From Gymnothorax reevesii (taxonomy: Eukaryota; Chordata; Actinopteri; Anguilliformes; Muraenidae), in assembly GCA_029721435.1 (NCBI GenBank), contig CM056592.1, positions 32,933,611 through 32,997,610 on the forward strand: 64,000 nucleotides of DNA, in the 5' to 3' direction. Every line of letters begins with the position of its first letter. Within the stretch, counting starts at the first letter, position 1. A model generated the notes under the pieces. It was given only the letters and a program-made list of their open reading frames with translations, did not search any database and was not told the DNA's origin. Shown here piece after piece: positions 48,588 through 60,667 of this stretch. The position numbers were made by a program, and so were the translations under genes.

Positions 48588-48938
48588 GGTCCATCCATCT
48601 ATCCGTCCATTCTCTACACCGCTGCTTCCTCACTGGGGTCGCGTGGGAGCTGGATTCATCCCAGCTGATTCTGGGCGAAAGGCAGGAACACATCCTGGGC
48701 AGCTCGCCAATCCATCACAGGGCACACACACCATTCACATACCATTCACTCTCACACTCATACTTAATTTAGCATCTCCAATTAGCCTGACATGAATGTC
48801 TTTGGATGGGAGTAAACCGGAGTACCCGGAGGGAACCCACATGAACACGAGGAGAACGTGCAAACTCCACGCAGGCTGGATTCGAACCCACAACTTTCTT
48901 GCTGTGAGTCAACAGTGCTAACCACGATGCCACTGTTC
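48588..48938 (-). mobile_element. tRNA-like SINE, near full length
   Basis: On the minus strand it runs from a tRNA-like head with GTTAGCACTGTTGACTCACA and the B-box-like GGGTTCGAATCC. The body follows with GTGGAGTTTGCACGTTCTCC and GGTTCCCTCCGGGTACTCC, and the distal part with CCAGCTCCCACGCGACCCC. It ends in a (GGAT)n-like tail at about 48590-48612. The family is common in teleosts; this is the best copy of three here. Confidence 0.75.
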
Positions 48939-50780
48939 AGCCCTCCTATTGCGGTGTATCTCTGAAGGGTTCGGAACTAATAAAATTCATAATCCCAGCT
49001 TTTTATTGCTGAATGACAGCATTAGACGAATGGGATATAAACCCATGGGCTGCATTTCTGTACCGTGCTGTCATTTAACATTGCGCATGCCTTTTTCTCT
49101 GCAGATAAAAATAGAAAACTTATTTCTGTTTTGTATTTGTGTTGGAAATTCCTTGCTTACTTTCTCCTCGGGTGCACTAGCGTGTTGTGGACGTATTTTC
49201 TTTTGAATTCCTTCCTTCGAAAAGTCAGAAGAAAGAGTAGTTCAAGGTCATTTTCTAAACACCTGCTGTTTTCAGAATCATAGCATCAAATTTTATGACT
49301 CATCTCCTGCAAAGTGCCTTGTGATTATGTTTGAACCAGCTTTCAAGCAAATTTATTTTTATGAACTCTACACAATATATAGGATTTCCAACTGGCAAAA
49401 CACAACTACAAACCTGCACAATTAAAAATCATTTTGACACCAGTAACAACAGAACATCTCATTCCAGTTATCACTGCTTTTACAGCCATAGAGGCACCCG
49501 CTCACCGCAAACAAATTTTGAATCTTTACGATCTAATCTCATCTGGTTTTCATTGAAACAGTTTTACATGCTTTGAAAAGTCAATATACAGTAAATGCTC
49601 CTTGGGTGAAAAGATTTTATTGGCATTATTGTGCTTACATGTTACATGGTGTTTCATGATACAATCATTTTCGAGAAGGAAATGTTGATATCTTCATCTA
49701 TATCATGTACAAAATGACCTTGTTAGGCAATGGTTAGCTAATCTGCTACGTAACTGTACATTCACTGCAACAGGTAAGATGTTTCAAGTCAATCCCCCAC
49801 AGATGCAAACACAGTATAGTAAAACATGGAATTCAAGCTCAGAAGCTAATATAAACATCAAAATATGCACGTTAAAGGCATGAATGTTCATTAACTCCGG
49901 TGTCCACGTATTAGTAACTTGCCTGAAATGTAGAGGTAACAGGGTATTCACCGCGTTGGGTTAATATTATCCTGGCAGGTGAGGTCCTGTTATTCTTTCA
50001 TAAGCATGACCGATATGGAGTATGTTACACGGAGTGTTTAGGCTCTGTTACTCGTGAGCTAAATCTATTTTAAAGTCCCTATTTTTGATTCTGACACAGA
50101 CTTTGGAATGCATGGCTCTCAGCCAGAGTCTAAATTTGTCAGCAGGATATTACCAGTGTCTGACAGTAATTTAATATCGCAGTGACTGCATAAACGTGCC
50201 GCGAGGGCAGGGTGGTTATGTTGACAATCTGGACGCAGATTTGCCAGCGGTTTAACCCATGCCTGCAGTCATGTAAAGCATTCATGACGTCATCTGCATT
50301 ACCTCAACTTCTAATGGCCTGAAACCAGTTGTTGAATGTACGAGTACACTTTGGTCCAGCTTTGAGCATCTGTTATCACTAGCGTCCATTTCCAAAAATG
50401 AGAATGGCTTAATAATGAAACAAATAATGGAAAGAATTTTTGGTCTCTTTGAACTCTTTATTACCCTGAAATCTTTATATAAAATGGCTGGTCTAATATA
50501 TTTTCCTAAACCATTATTTTATTTGCAAATCTTGCCTTTTAAGTGGGCATATTAAGGCATGTGTGGTGACTTTTGAAATAATTTGCCATTTTCTATGGAA
50601 GTCATGTTGTATTGGAACTTAATGTCAGTGATCACTTTTCAATTTATTTATTTATTTGTATTTCTAATATAAAATATTATCTCTCAGATCACGAGAATAA
50701 GGAATAACAATGTACCCAATTGAACAAAAGATTATTTTGAATTTGCCATTTGAAATTCACTGAAAAAGAACCCCCCCCAC
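48939..50780. other. Unique non-coding stretch
   Basis: No exon or element recognised. Confidence 0.4.
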
Positions 50781-50784
50781 CCCA

Positions 50785-50788
50785 CACC

Positions 50789-50847
<59 letters not shown>
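50785..50847 (+). repeat. (AC)n microsatellite
   Basis: About 29 uninterrupted AC units after a C-rich lead (CCCCCCCACCCCACACCCCC). Likely length-polymorphic. Confidence 0.95.
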
Positions 50848-50849
<2 letters not shown>

Positions 50850-51026
50850 ACAGGCCTACTGTTGCTAAACCGTTTTCCCTGCAAACATAATCATGAACTC
50901 TCTTGAAAGGTGACACTCAGTAGATTGATGTCAAACAGACAGAATCAGAATCAGGTTAATTAGAATCAGTTTTAGGGCTTGTCTGACTGAGTCATTTCAA
51001 TTTACTAGTATCTGAATAATTAAATA

Positions 51027-51278
51027 GTTTGTTTCCAAAAATGGAATTTATCAATTTTACTCATTTTGAGTAAATCAGCCTTTTCTGTGTTGGCACCCGC
51101 TGGATTTTAACACAAATTATGACCATGAAAAAATACACCTTATAGCATAAATGTCTAAAAATTGGACTCTAAAAAAAAAAAGGATTTTTGCACCATGCGT
51201 AAGAAGCACAGGGCTATCGCTCTATGGTATTATCTCAATTTTTGTCATTTTGGCACTTATTGCGTTTTGGAAACAAAC
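51027..51278. mobile_element. MITE C copy 2
   Basis: Left GTTTGTTTCCAAAAATGGAA, right end reverse-complementing to GTTTGTTTCCAAAACGCAAT, a better match to copy 1's left end than its own left end is. It aligns with 15447-15682 along its length and adds an A11-type insertion near 51170. The 103-codon frame starting at 51151 is a by-product. Confidence 0.78.
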
Positions 51279-52479
51279 TCTACAACTGCTAGGCAATTGG
51301 TGCATGAATTACTGGGATTATAAACAGCCACAAATTAACAAACATTTTCACGTAGGAAATACGGAACACATTGCACCAGTTATAACAGCTTATACAGCAT
51401 TGGGGACCATCAACAATAAACCACAGGCAAAAAATTATTCTTCGCCAACTAATCTGATTTGAGTTGTTTACACTGAAACAGTTTTACAGGCTCTAGGAAG
51501 GCATTATTGATTTTGTCCACGTACAAAAATATACTGAGCACCATAATTCATTGTTCAGTAAAAATAAATTGAATTGGCCGGCCACATGACATCTGAAAAC
51601 ATTTTCTGAATCAGTAAATTGCAATGCAAAATAAACTCTCTAATCAGTCACAATCACTTTTTTGGGTTGTGAGTTGAATATCCTTGTTCTTTTTGCTCGG
51701 TAAAATAACCCTTGTGAATATTTTATATACGCTAAATATGGTCCCATACGGTAACATGTTCTCTTTCAGTGCTGATTTCACTTCACACTGCGTCTCTCAC
51801 TGTCTGCCTGCTCAAAGAACAAACCTTTAAACTTGCTACTGAAAACCATTAACCATCATGTTGCAGAACCAAAAAAAGTATACGACAGAGCAGAATTAAT
51901 CCAAAGCAGTTTGACATCTGATGTGATTAATATTGAAGAGTATGATGTAGAGTGTACAATTTAAATGATTAAAAAGTCCACGGGGACAAACAGTTCGGGG
52001 ATGAAAACTCCTAGAGGATGATAAGTCCGGTGACAAAAATTCCTGGGATGAAGAGCCCAAATATTTTCAAAACTTAAGAAAAGGTCAACACTCCAATAAG
52101 GCTTGATTTTGGCAAAAATTCTAAAAAATTAAATAAATAAATAAAATCATTGTGGCCAGTGACATTTTTTTTTACCTTTCAGTATAATCTAATATGGCCA
52201 CCACATCCATTAGGTTGACATTAGGCGCTGTGTTTCGACCTTGGGACCATCCAAATTATTACCTGATTCAAGATTTTTCTTTTCTTTTTTTAATGGCAAA
52301 TGCATCAACACCAAGTGGCCAAAAAATGTTTAATCATTGCAGTGCCCCCAAATGGTCAAATAACACAATCTGTACGCTTCCTTAAAATGCGGTCTTGAAT
52401 CCACGTATCACAGCTGGTTACTAAAAAATGACCTTATTTCCTATTTGGCAACTTTGGTGCCACTTGTTATTGGCTGTGA
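51279..52479. other. Non-coding stretch
   Basis: No exon recognised. At 51975-52050 a loose tandem of GGGGA(C/T)-AAA-TCC phrases (GGGGACAAACAG, GGGGATGAAAACTCC, GGTGACAAAAATTCC) is a degenerate minisatellite. Confidence 0.4.
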
Positions 52480-52870
52480 CAGACGGATGCTTTCAAATAT
52501 CAACATGCCATTTTGATGCCTTCGTGAGGCTTGGTCTGGAGATCATCTGTGCCTATTTCAGTGGAAATTGGTCAAACTGTGTAGCTAATCTAGTGGAAAT
52601 TAACATCACTCTTTGTTAATTTTTTGCACTGAACTTGATCCAAGAAATCCTACGTGGCCTCATTTTTGAAAATTGGACTTACAGTTCAAAAGCTGTGTGA
52701 AAAAACGCATCTCAAACTTTGGCCTGTTGGTGGTGCTAGAGCGCTCAAGGTAAAGTGATAAAACTTGATGTAAAGAATCAGGGGATTGTCCCCAATCACA
52801 TAATTTCAAAACTTTTTACCTTACGGGTATAGGGGCCGCCTCAGATACACAGATAACCAGAGGAAGAAGA
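52480..52870 (+). repeat. Dispersed repeat of the 'cannot-resolve' class
   Basis: GAGGCTTGGTCTGGAGATCA, GTGGAAATTGGTCAAAC and later CAGATACACAGATAACCAG recall the same general repeat style as 34268-34543 and 47326-47565. No ends resolved. Confidence 0.4.
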
Positions 52871-55279
52871 TGAATCAGAAAAGTTAGGTGTATCCCACCT
52901 TCACTGCCTGCGCCCCCAATGGGACAGTAAGTGCATTGCAGCACTCATTGTAGCACTATAGTTACCTATACCACCAGCTCAGGCAAGGACATTTTGCTGC
53001 CCGTTACCTTATATTGCCTTATCAAGCTAATCTTGATGTATCACTGCAAACTTTAAGGGCCTCTAATGTTAGCCCTGTCCGAAAATACAAAATGATAGCA
53101 AATAACAATGAAGAATAACAATATAAATTAGCCACCATGTAATTGATTCCCTTGCATTTCGAAAAGCTTACATTTTGAAAAATGAGTCCGTAGTGATGCT
53201 TTTCTTTCATTCCTAATGCCTGACCTGCCCCACATGATGTAATGTTTACTGAGGCCGCAGAGAGAGCACTAAACAGTGGAAAGTGCACACAATTGAAAAC
53301 AGATTTGTGTGGCTTCTGTCCAAGAAAATGCGGCGCTCTTTTATTAAGTTTTCAGAGACGCCGAGGTCTCCTGTGTCAGCTACAGGTAGACTACTCTAAC
53401 TCTCGCAGGAATTTGCATAAAATAAATGTGAAAGTAGTCAGAAGAGTCCAGTTAAAGAGGGATGAGCCTGTGAGTGTAGCAGACAAAATCAAGCGATTTG
53501 CCAAGCGGCATAAGAAAGAGATCGCTGCAACCATTGAAGTGAATTTCAAGCATTTGCTTTTAATTAGGCCTGGCTCCTGGGATTGGCCAAGAAGATACGT
53601 TCCTTCTGAACATTTCAACTTCTATAAACAACCAATCTTCTCGTTACTAAGCTGACAGCTTTCAGGCACAGGTTTGCGAGGCCTTGCCAAAACGTCTACA
53701 TGGTTTCAGTGCTACACGTTTGACTAATAATCTTACTTTGAATATTCATTTACATCACAAAACAAAAATTTTGATGTTGAGCATGACGCCAAAACGGACC
53801 TAAACACCAATGCGTCATTCCGATATCCTGCGAACAGCTCTTTAGACCTGTTGCTGCTGTTAATTGCAATCACAAGGCAGAATGCACTCCAGACATGCAG
53901 CTAAGTCCTGTATAGGCATATTTTCTGATAGTTTCATCTCTCACGCTCTTCTCTCTTTCTCTCTCTCCCTCGCTGTCTTTCTCTAGAAAAACTGACATTT
54001 AACTGAATGATCAAAAGTAGACTATGTTCTGTGCTATTTAAAGGTCTTTATGAATATTATTGCGAATCGAAAAAAAAACTTACTTTCATACTGTAAAAGA
54101 CTTCTCTTAGATATCAATATTTAAGAAATCCAATAAGATCCGACAATAACTGTTTCTCATTAATATTTCATACCAAAGAATGTGTCTCAAAGTTACTATT
54201 GAGGCAGGTGCAGTTTTATGGTACAATCTAATGAGGATATTTATTGATAGACATGCAGTAATAACTGGAGACGGTCCGGAGCCCAGAACAGGAGTGAGAC
54301 GGTCCAGCTGAGGTGGTAGAGACTGTTGAGGGCAGAAGGTGGTCTAAAGCCTCGCCAAGGCAGGACGTCAGACATCAAGTCTGAACGGTTTGGCAGGAAC
54401 ACGGTCACAAGCCCAGAGACTGATGAAGGTTTAGTTGATGTTCCTATTAAACTTGTTAGAGAAACATACTGGAAAGGTAGGTCAACATGAACACTTTCCC
54501 AATCCTGGCGACCGATAATTGTGTTTCTATTAACCCTCTACTGCACAATATTGCCAAAGAGCAACATACCCTTTCTTTGGCAAATTCCTGAAATTTGACG
54601 GCCAGCCTGTCGCCTAAGGTCACGTACCTATACTGCGTATATCTTGCTGTACAAAACCATAGTGAACTATCTGTAGGCGATGTTCTCCCCTCATCCTTGC
54701 ATTGCATACAGTATACTATTTATCTATATACCATATACATATCTATATTTACTCCAAAGTACATCAGTGTCTTTATACTTCTGTGCATATAGCTCACATA
54801 TGCTATATATGCACTTTACCGTTCCTTCACACTCTGAAAAGATGTGCGCTTAAATCAGCTGACTGCAGCAAATTTCCCACGGATCGTTGAGCATTTACTG
54901 ACGGAAAATCTAAAATGCCGCGGAAATGTCACTTTCATCTGACGACGTTTCATCAGAAGGCGTTTTGAGCCATTGCTGTGCGCTGCTGTCCGTTTAAAAA
55001 AAAAATCTTGTTCGTCATTCATCTGTCCAAAGGGGTTCTGGTCCGCTGTAGACAGTGAGCCACGCTGCTGTTCTTATGCGCAAGCGCAGCTGTCAGAAGG
55101 TTATGATGTCGCCTGTACCCTTCTGAAAAGTCAGCCCATTACTTAAGGTCCCTACTATGGCTATGAGGCTACGGCACCAGCGTCAGGAGAAATTTATTTC
55201 CGGGCGCTGTTGCCGTCGCAAAATCCGCCTTTGCTGAAAGTCTGTATTGTTGTCATATGTCAACGCTCCCCAAAGTACT
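52871..55279. other. Non-coding stretch
   Basis: No exon I would defend. The frame 53242-53655 (137 codons, basic KRFAKRHKK segment) is the longest unexplained one; it has no recognised domain. TTAACCCTCTACTGCAC at 54531 may be one end of a TTAA element. Confidence 0.4.
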
Positions 55280-55312
55280 CCCCCCCCCCCCCCCCCCCCA
55301 AAAAAAAAAAAA
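55280..55312. repeat. C20-A13 composite homopolymer
   Basis: Twenty C followed directly by thirteen A; G20 on the other strand. Same structure as 9409-9435. Confidence 0.92.
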
Positions 55313-55499
55313 TAAAGTTAAATTGGTTTGAGACCATTTTAAATGATATGCAACACTGACACATTTTTACCGTGGTTACATAATAATGCAGTAGAGGTTA
55401 ATAGAACTCAAGTGTAATTACATATTTCACCATTGAAAAAGGTTACGGTTATTACTGAAGACAGTTATCAACTTCTTAACTACAACTAGAAGACATATA

Positions 55500-57070
55500 A
55501 ACTGCTCAAAACAAATAAAAGGGAACACTAAAATAACACATCCTAGATCTGAATGAATATGAAATATTCTTATAAAATACTTTGTTCTTTACATAGTTGA
55601 ATGTGTTGACAACAAAATCACACAAAAAATTATCAATGGAAATCAAATTCATTAACCCATGGAGGTCTGGATTTGGAGTCACACTCAAAATTAAAGTGGA
55701 AAAACACACCACAGGCTGACCCAACTTTAATGTGATGTCCTTAAAACAAGTCAAAATGAGGCTCAGTAGTGTGTGTGGCCTCCACGTGCCTGTATGACCT
55801 CCCTACAACGGCTGGACCTGCTCCTGATGAGGTGGAGGATGGTCTCCTGAGGGATCTCCTTCCAGACCTGGACAAAAGCATCCGCCAACTCCTGGACAGT
55901 CTGTTGCGCAACTTGGCGTTGGTGGATGGAGCGAGACATGATGTCCCAGATGGGCTCAATTGTATTCAGGTCTGGGGAACGGGCGGGCCAGTCCATAGCA
56001 TCAATGCTTTCATCTTGCAGGAACTGCTGACACACTACAGCCACATGAGGTCTTGCATTAGGAGGAACCCAGGGCCAACCGCACCAGCATATGGTCTCAC
56101 AAGGGGTCAGAGGATCTCATCTGGGTACCTAATGGCAGACAGGCTACCTCGGGCTAACACACGGAGGGCTGTGCGGCCCCCTAAAGAAATGCCACCCAAC
56201 ACCATTACTGACCCACTGCCAAACCAGTCATGCTGGAGGATGTTGTAGGCAAAACGTTCTCCACGGCGTCTCCAGACTGTCACATCTGTCACATGTGCTC
56301 AGTATGAACCTGCTTTCATCTGTGAAGAGCACAGGGCGCCAGTGGTGAATTTGCCAATCTTGGTGTTCTCTAGTAAATGCCAAACATCTCACACAGATTT
56401 GGGCTGTAAGCACAACCCCCACCTGTGGACGTCGGGCCCTCATACCATCCTCATGGAGTCAGTTTCTGACCGTTTGAGCAGACACATGCAAATTTGTGGC
56501 CTGCTGGAGGTCATTTTGCAGGGCTCTGGCAGTGCTCCTCCTGTTCCTCCTTGCACAAAGGCGGAGGTAGTGGTCCTGCTGCTGGGTTGTTGTCCTCCTA
56601 CGGCCTCCTCCACATCTCCTGATGTTCCGGCCTGTCTCCTGGTAGGACCTCCATGTTCTGGACACTACGCTGACAGACACAGCAAACCTTCTTGCCACAG
56701 CTCGCATCGATGTGCCATCCTGGATGAGCTGCACTACCTGAGCCACTTGTGTGGGATGTAGAGTCATTCTCATGCTACTACTAGAGTGAAAGCACTGCCA
56801 GAATTCAAAAGTGACCAAAACATCAGCCAGAAAGCATAGGAACTGACAAGTGGTCTGTGGTCATTACCTGCAGAACCACTCCTTTATTGGGGATGTCTTG
56901 CTAATTGCCTATAATTTCCACCTGTTTTCTACTCCATTTGCACAACAGCATGTGAAATTGATTGTCAATCAGTGTTGCTTTCTAAGTGGACAGTTTGATT
57001 TCACAGAAGTGTGATTGACCTGGAGTTACATTGTGTTGTTTAAGTTCTCCCTTTACTTTTTGAGCAGTGT
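55500..57070 (-). mobile_element. Near-complete Tc1-like transposon, defective
   Basis: Left end ACTGCTCAAAACAAATAAAA with GGGAACACT; right end reverse-complements to ACTGCTCAAAAAGTAAAGGG with AGAACTT. TA lies just outside on both sides, although the right flank is a TG/TA-rich tract so the last bases are uncertain. The length of about 1.57 kb is normal for Tc1. This belongs to the ACTGCTCAAAAA group of fish Tc1 elements, a different family from the 29185 element. Confidence 0.88.
55763..56773 (-). pseudogene. Tc1 transposase, disabled at the second Asp
   Basis: Starts at [20 protein letters not shown] (56773) and ends ...QARGGHTHY (55763), a span of about 337 codons. The helix-turn-helix part ([19 protein letters not shown]) and GGGRRR are intact. 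An in-frame TGA follows QTVRN (56459). First catalytic Asp: VLFTDESRF. A frameshift follows LSTCDR, then WRRRGERF and GSVMVLGGIS continue. Another TGA follows RYPDEIL. At about 56047-56055 the expected MQDNARPH reads MQD then out of frame, as if about 10 bases around the second Asp were deleted. The last part has DWPARSPDLNTIEPIWD with the Glu. Four or more lesions; inactive. Confidence 0.9.
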
Positions 57071-57075
57071 GTGTG

Positions 57076-57710
57076 TATATATATAAAATTACATACTATA
57101 TAGTCTGACAATCCCGCAACTTCGCAGGACAGAGATAAAGCTTATATACACCACAGGAACACTCGGGAACGAGGCACACAATGGATGCTCCTGAGCAAGG
57201 AGAGGCACGCAGGGCACCAAACCAATTAAGGTGTCAATACTTCTGCAACGCACACAGGTTTCATGGAAGCGGGGGAGGAGATAATTAGGAAAACTGGAGG
57301 GTTGTCACATCTGAGAGCATATGTTTCTGAGGTAGTCTCTCCTCAATCTGTCAAGTTTGTGGTTTGGAGTCCTGCTCTATCAGAGAATGATGGGAAATAC
57401 TGCGATCAAAACTGGTGACAGGAGAGCACAGATTTGAGACTTGAGCTCATTGCGGAAATATCCTTTTCAGAGTGAACAGGAGGGACCAACTGCTTTCCTC
57501 ACTTACATTTCAATTCCCACTTTTCTTGCACAGAGACGAGGCTCTTCGAGAAGAATACGTAAAGCAGCGCTCGCTGCGCGCAGTCATGATGGTTCAAGGC
57601 AAGATGACAGGTCCGAATCCCTTCTCTCATACATAGTGAAATGGATGGTTATACTCGTCTCACAGGAATGCAGATGTTCTGTGGACTCAAAGTGGAGGGG
57701 CATTTCTCTC
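57076..57710. other. Non-coding stretch
   Basis: No exon recognised; a TA tract at 57078-57085 adjoins the transposon. Confidence 0.4.
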
Positions 57711-57905
57711 CCTCGCTAGCTAAATTCAGCTTTAGTTGCTCAATGATGTTTGATATCAAAATCAAAGCTGTTGAAAACCTATCATGTGGCAACTTGTTTA
57801 AAAGAGCGCCCACAGGGAACTTGTTTTAAACAAGTTGCCACGTGATACGTTTTCAACGGCACAAGATAATGAAATTTATATTTTTAAAAAATGTATTTCA
57901 GTGCT
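57711..57905. mobile_element. Family A MITE copy 5
   Basis: Left end decayed (CCTCGCTAGCTAAATTCAGC); right end CAGTGCT followed by TTAA (57906-57909). The palindrome at 57767-57860 is complete: GTTGAAAACCTATCATGTGG and its inverse CCACGTGATACGTTTTCAAC with few mismatches. Confidence 0.85.
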
Positions 57906-57909
57906 TTAA

Positions 57910-60046
57910 CCAACCAACCTTTCTAGACTAGCTGGTCACTGTCTGACATTATTCTCATGTTGTATTCATCAGCTTTATGTAGTCAGAGGACAATTAAACA
58001 GTATCTGATCCTCACAATACAGCTTCTAATACACCTTGCCAGCCACTGAAGGACGGGCTCCCCATCTATGGCCGTGATCCTACAGAGATTTCTACGATTT
58101 AGTTTTTTTTTTTTTCCTTTTCCAGATGTGTCCGTGAGTTTTACACTCAACCTCATTTTAAACTCATTTGTGATTTTTTTGTGAAGTTTAACCCCAGGCA
58201 CTCCTCTTTGTAAAGAATCTTTGTGACTGCCCTTCTGCAAAGAGCACTTCGCACATAATATTGAATCATAATTACTTTACTGCACCAGCAATGAGCCCCC
58301 GATGTTTTCTGGGCTAGAAATTGCTCTTTACTTAGTGAAAGATGTGATGATTGTTCCTGTGGGCTAAGTGACAGAGAATTGATTAGGACGGAAAGATCGA
58401 CACATGAGCTTATCAACAAGAAGGAACGACAATCATGGAGATAAACATGAACAAATGCAGAACACAGAGGAGAAGAGGGTGGTAACAGGGGCTGAGAAGG
58501 CTATGCTACATGCAAGCAAAGGAATTATCACAATATAAATCTCAGAATAAGGGAAACACAATCAGAAAAAGGATCTGCTAAACACAAAGCCAGACAAAGA
58601 CTGAGGGACGAGTGGCGGTTTTAAATAGGGAAGTCCAATTGGGAAATCAATAATCAGGTGCGCATGGTGGAAAACGTGGAATGGAATTCCGAGTCTGGAG
58701 AGGGAATGTCAACTGGTAAACCCTGGTCCAGACGTGACAATGATGGTGTTTCCTACATTTAAAGTGGTCAAACAGTGCACTGACAGCGCACTAAAATTTC
58801 TCTGTGCAGCAATCTGTATCATAACATTACATACTGAGTGGCATTTCATGTAAGGTATGAGTATGTGAAGTGATAAGAAATTACCAACAGTACATACACC
58901 TGGAACAGCGCTGATAGTTTATGCAGTACCCAAAGATTGGAGCTGCATCGTAAGAGGGCTTCTTTTCAGGAAACAAACGTCTGTCATTAATCTGCTGATG
59001 TTATACCGAACTTATTGAATTATTTCCCAACATCAAATTTGTCCCATTTCTCTCGCCCGAAGGTACAGTTTTATTTCTGGGCACCCTGAAGGAATTTAAT
59101 TTACAAGTATTTTCCATCCTACAAGATTGTCCCAGAATTCTGAGAGCTTTTTCAGCCGCAATGTTTTAGTTATACACTTTTGGGATGGTTAATGTATTAT
59201 TTTTGGAAAGGTTATGTCATACCTTACACCTGTAATACATGCACTATGCATCCACATTCAAGTAGAAGACAGTACAAAACAAACTTGCCGTTTAAGTCGA
59301 AAAAAAATGCTGTCTCTGATCAACAGAATCGTTGCAAATGCCTCTGTGAGCCTTATTTTGTGGTGCTTAAGAAAGAATGCAGTTTTGAATCCAAAATATT
59401 TGTCAGGACTGCTGCAACATTATCACAACATTCTGACTTTTGCTGTTGAAACTGTACTCCTGCCAAAAGATTGACTTATGGATCAAGATGAACCAATGAA
59501 CTTGTGTTGCCAAAATAGTTCCCATGAACTATAAAGAACAGCCCTTAGAAAGTAGTCATGTGGTGAGAAAATTCTGACCAAGTCATCATCAATGTTTTGC
59601 CAGTTATAAATCCATTTTGCAACTATGTTGACACTCCTCTGGCAAACTATCATGTAAATTACCTCGGACAGAATATTTTCCCATCTTTGCTTTTATTCGT
59701 TGATGAGGTGTTTGCAATAAAACTGAGATAATGTAATTACTCCGACACGGATTTAGCCTTGAAATTTCCACTCAAAATGTGACATGCTTTCTTAAAGTCG
59801 TATCCAGGCTTCAAGCTTTAAGTACTGAAAAGTGGCACATTGTTCACATGCTTATGATATTACACCTTTAATTTGTGTGGTTATGGAGCGATCCGATGCT
59901 TCAGTTAATTATATGAAGCCGTTGTTCTCTCCATGTTCGATATGACAAAATGAGCTAGCGTAGCATCAAGCTATGTGCCAGAGACGACATTCGACTGCGT
60001 TTCTGCATTACCTCCTCATTCTATGCCAGTTACTGGAAAAGTGTAG
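57910..60046. other. Non-coding stretch
   Basis: No exon recognised. 58440-58740 is purine-rich, in the style of an LTR fragment (TTTTAAATAGGGAAGTCCAA, CAATAATCAGGTGCGCATGG), but no paired LTR or coding part was seen. Confidence 0.38.
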
Positions 60047-60473
60047 AGCTGCCGTCCAATGGCAGAACCTAGTAACTCACTTTTATTTGATTTTGAGAAA
60101 AAAGCAGAAAATGAAACAATTTGATATTAAAGCCTGGTTATTTGGGGAGAGTTCGTTTTATAGTTCATTATTATTCTCATTATTATTGAATCTTATTACA
60201 CTAAATGGAGAATGTTTGGTGCACCAGGTTTTTCCGACTGGCAAAAATGGTAGGCCTATTAAGAGTATTTAAAAGTTACTAGGTTTTGCCATGGTATGGA
60301 TCAACACAGATGGTACTTACTAGGTTTGGGCATGGCAACACTCAAGGAATGGGTGGGCATTTTGCAATGAGCTGTATGTGAACAACATGAAGCACAAAAC
60401 ATAGTAACAACAAAGATAATGTTAACTCAATTTTGACCAAAATGACAGTTACTAGGTTCTGCCATTGGACAGC
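60047..60473. mobile_element. MITE D with long inverted ends
   Basis: Left CCGTCCAATGGCAGAACC then TAGTAACT; right AGTTACTAGGTTCTGCCATT then GGAC, inverted over about 27 bp. Two further copies of TTACTAGGTTT..G.CATGG lie inside at about 60275 and 60318, so the right side has three tandem-like copies of the terminal motif. No coding. Confidence 0.72.
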
Positions 60474-60583
60474 AGAGATGTAACTCTACCAAAAAGAGTA
60501 ACGTGGACCAGGATGGGAAGTATGGAAGAAACAGCACAGACAGGGTGAGAAAATGCAAAAATCTTGACTGACTAACAAGAACC

Positions 60584-60667
60584 AATTGAAGCACCTATTA
60601 CTAAAACCCCATAAGTCACACTTGACTTGACTTGATTTGTGGGGTTTTAGTCATCAGTGCTTCGATT
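60584..60667. mobile_element. Short palindromic element B, copy 2
   Basis: AATTGAAGCACCTATTACTA, core ACTAAAACCCCATAAGTC...TTGTGGGGTTTTAGT, end CAGTGCTTCGATT. An 84-bp copy, shorter than copy 1 because it lacks the repeated left phrase. Confidence 0.78.

Noticed and set aside
51151..51462. 103-codon frame with a hydrophobic segment
   Set aside because: Starts inside MITE C copy 2; the apparent membrane segment is transposon DNA.
53242..53655. 137-codon plus-strand frame with basic KRFAKRHKK segment
   Set aside because: No recognised domain, opposite-strand frame of 75 codons overlaps it, and no splice or promoter context; length is within chance for this window.
55769..56248. 159-codon plus-strand frame, also 56342-56761
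   Set aside because: Antisense to the Tc1 transposase; shadows of its codon usage.
58440..58740. LTR of a retrovirus-like element
   Set aside because: No paired LTR, primer-binding site, or gag/pol remnant could be seen.
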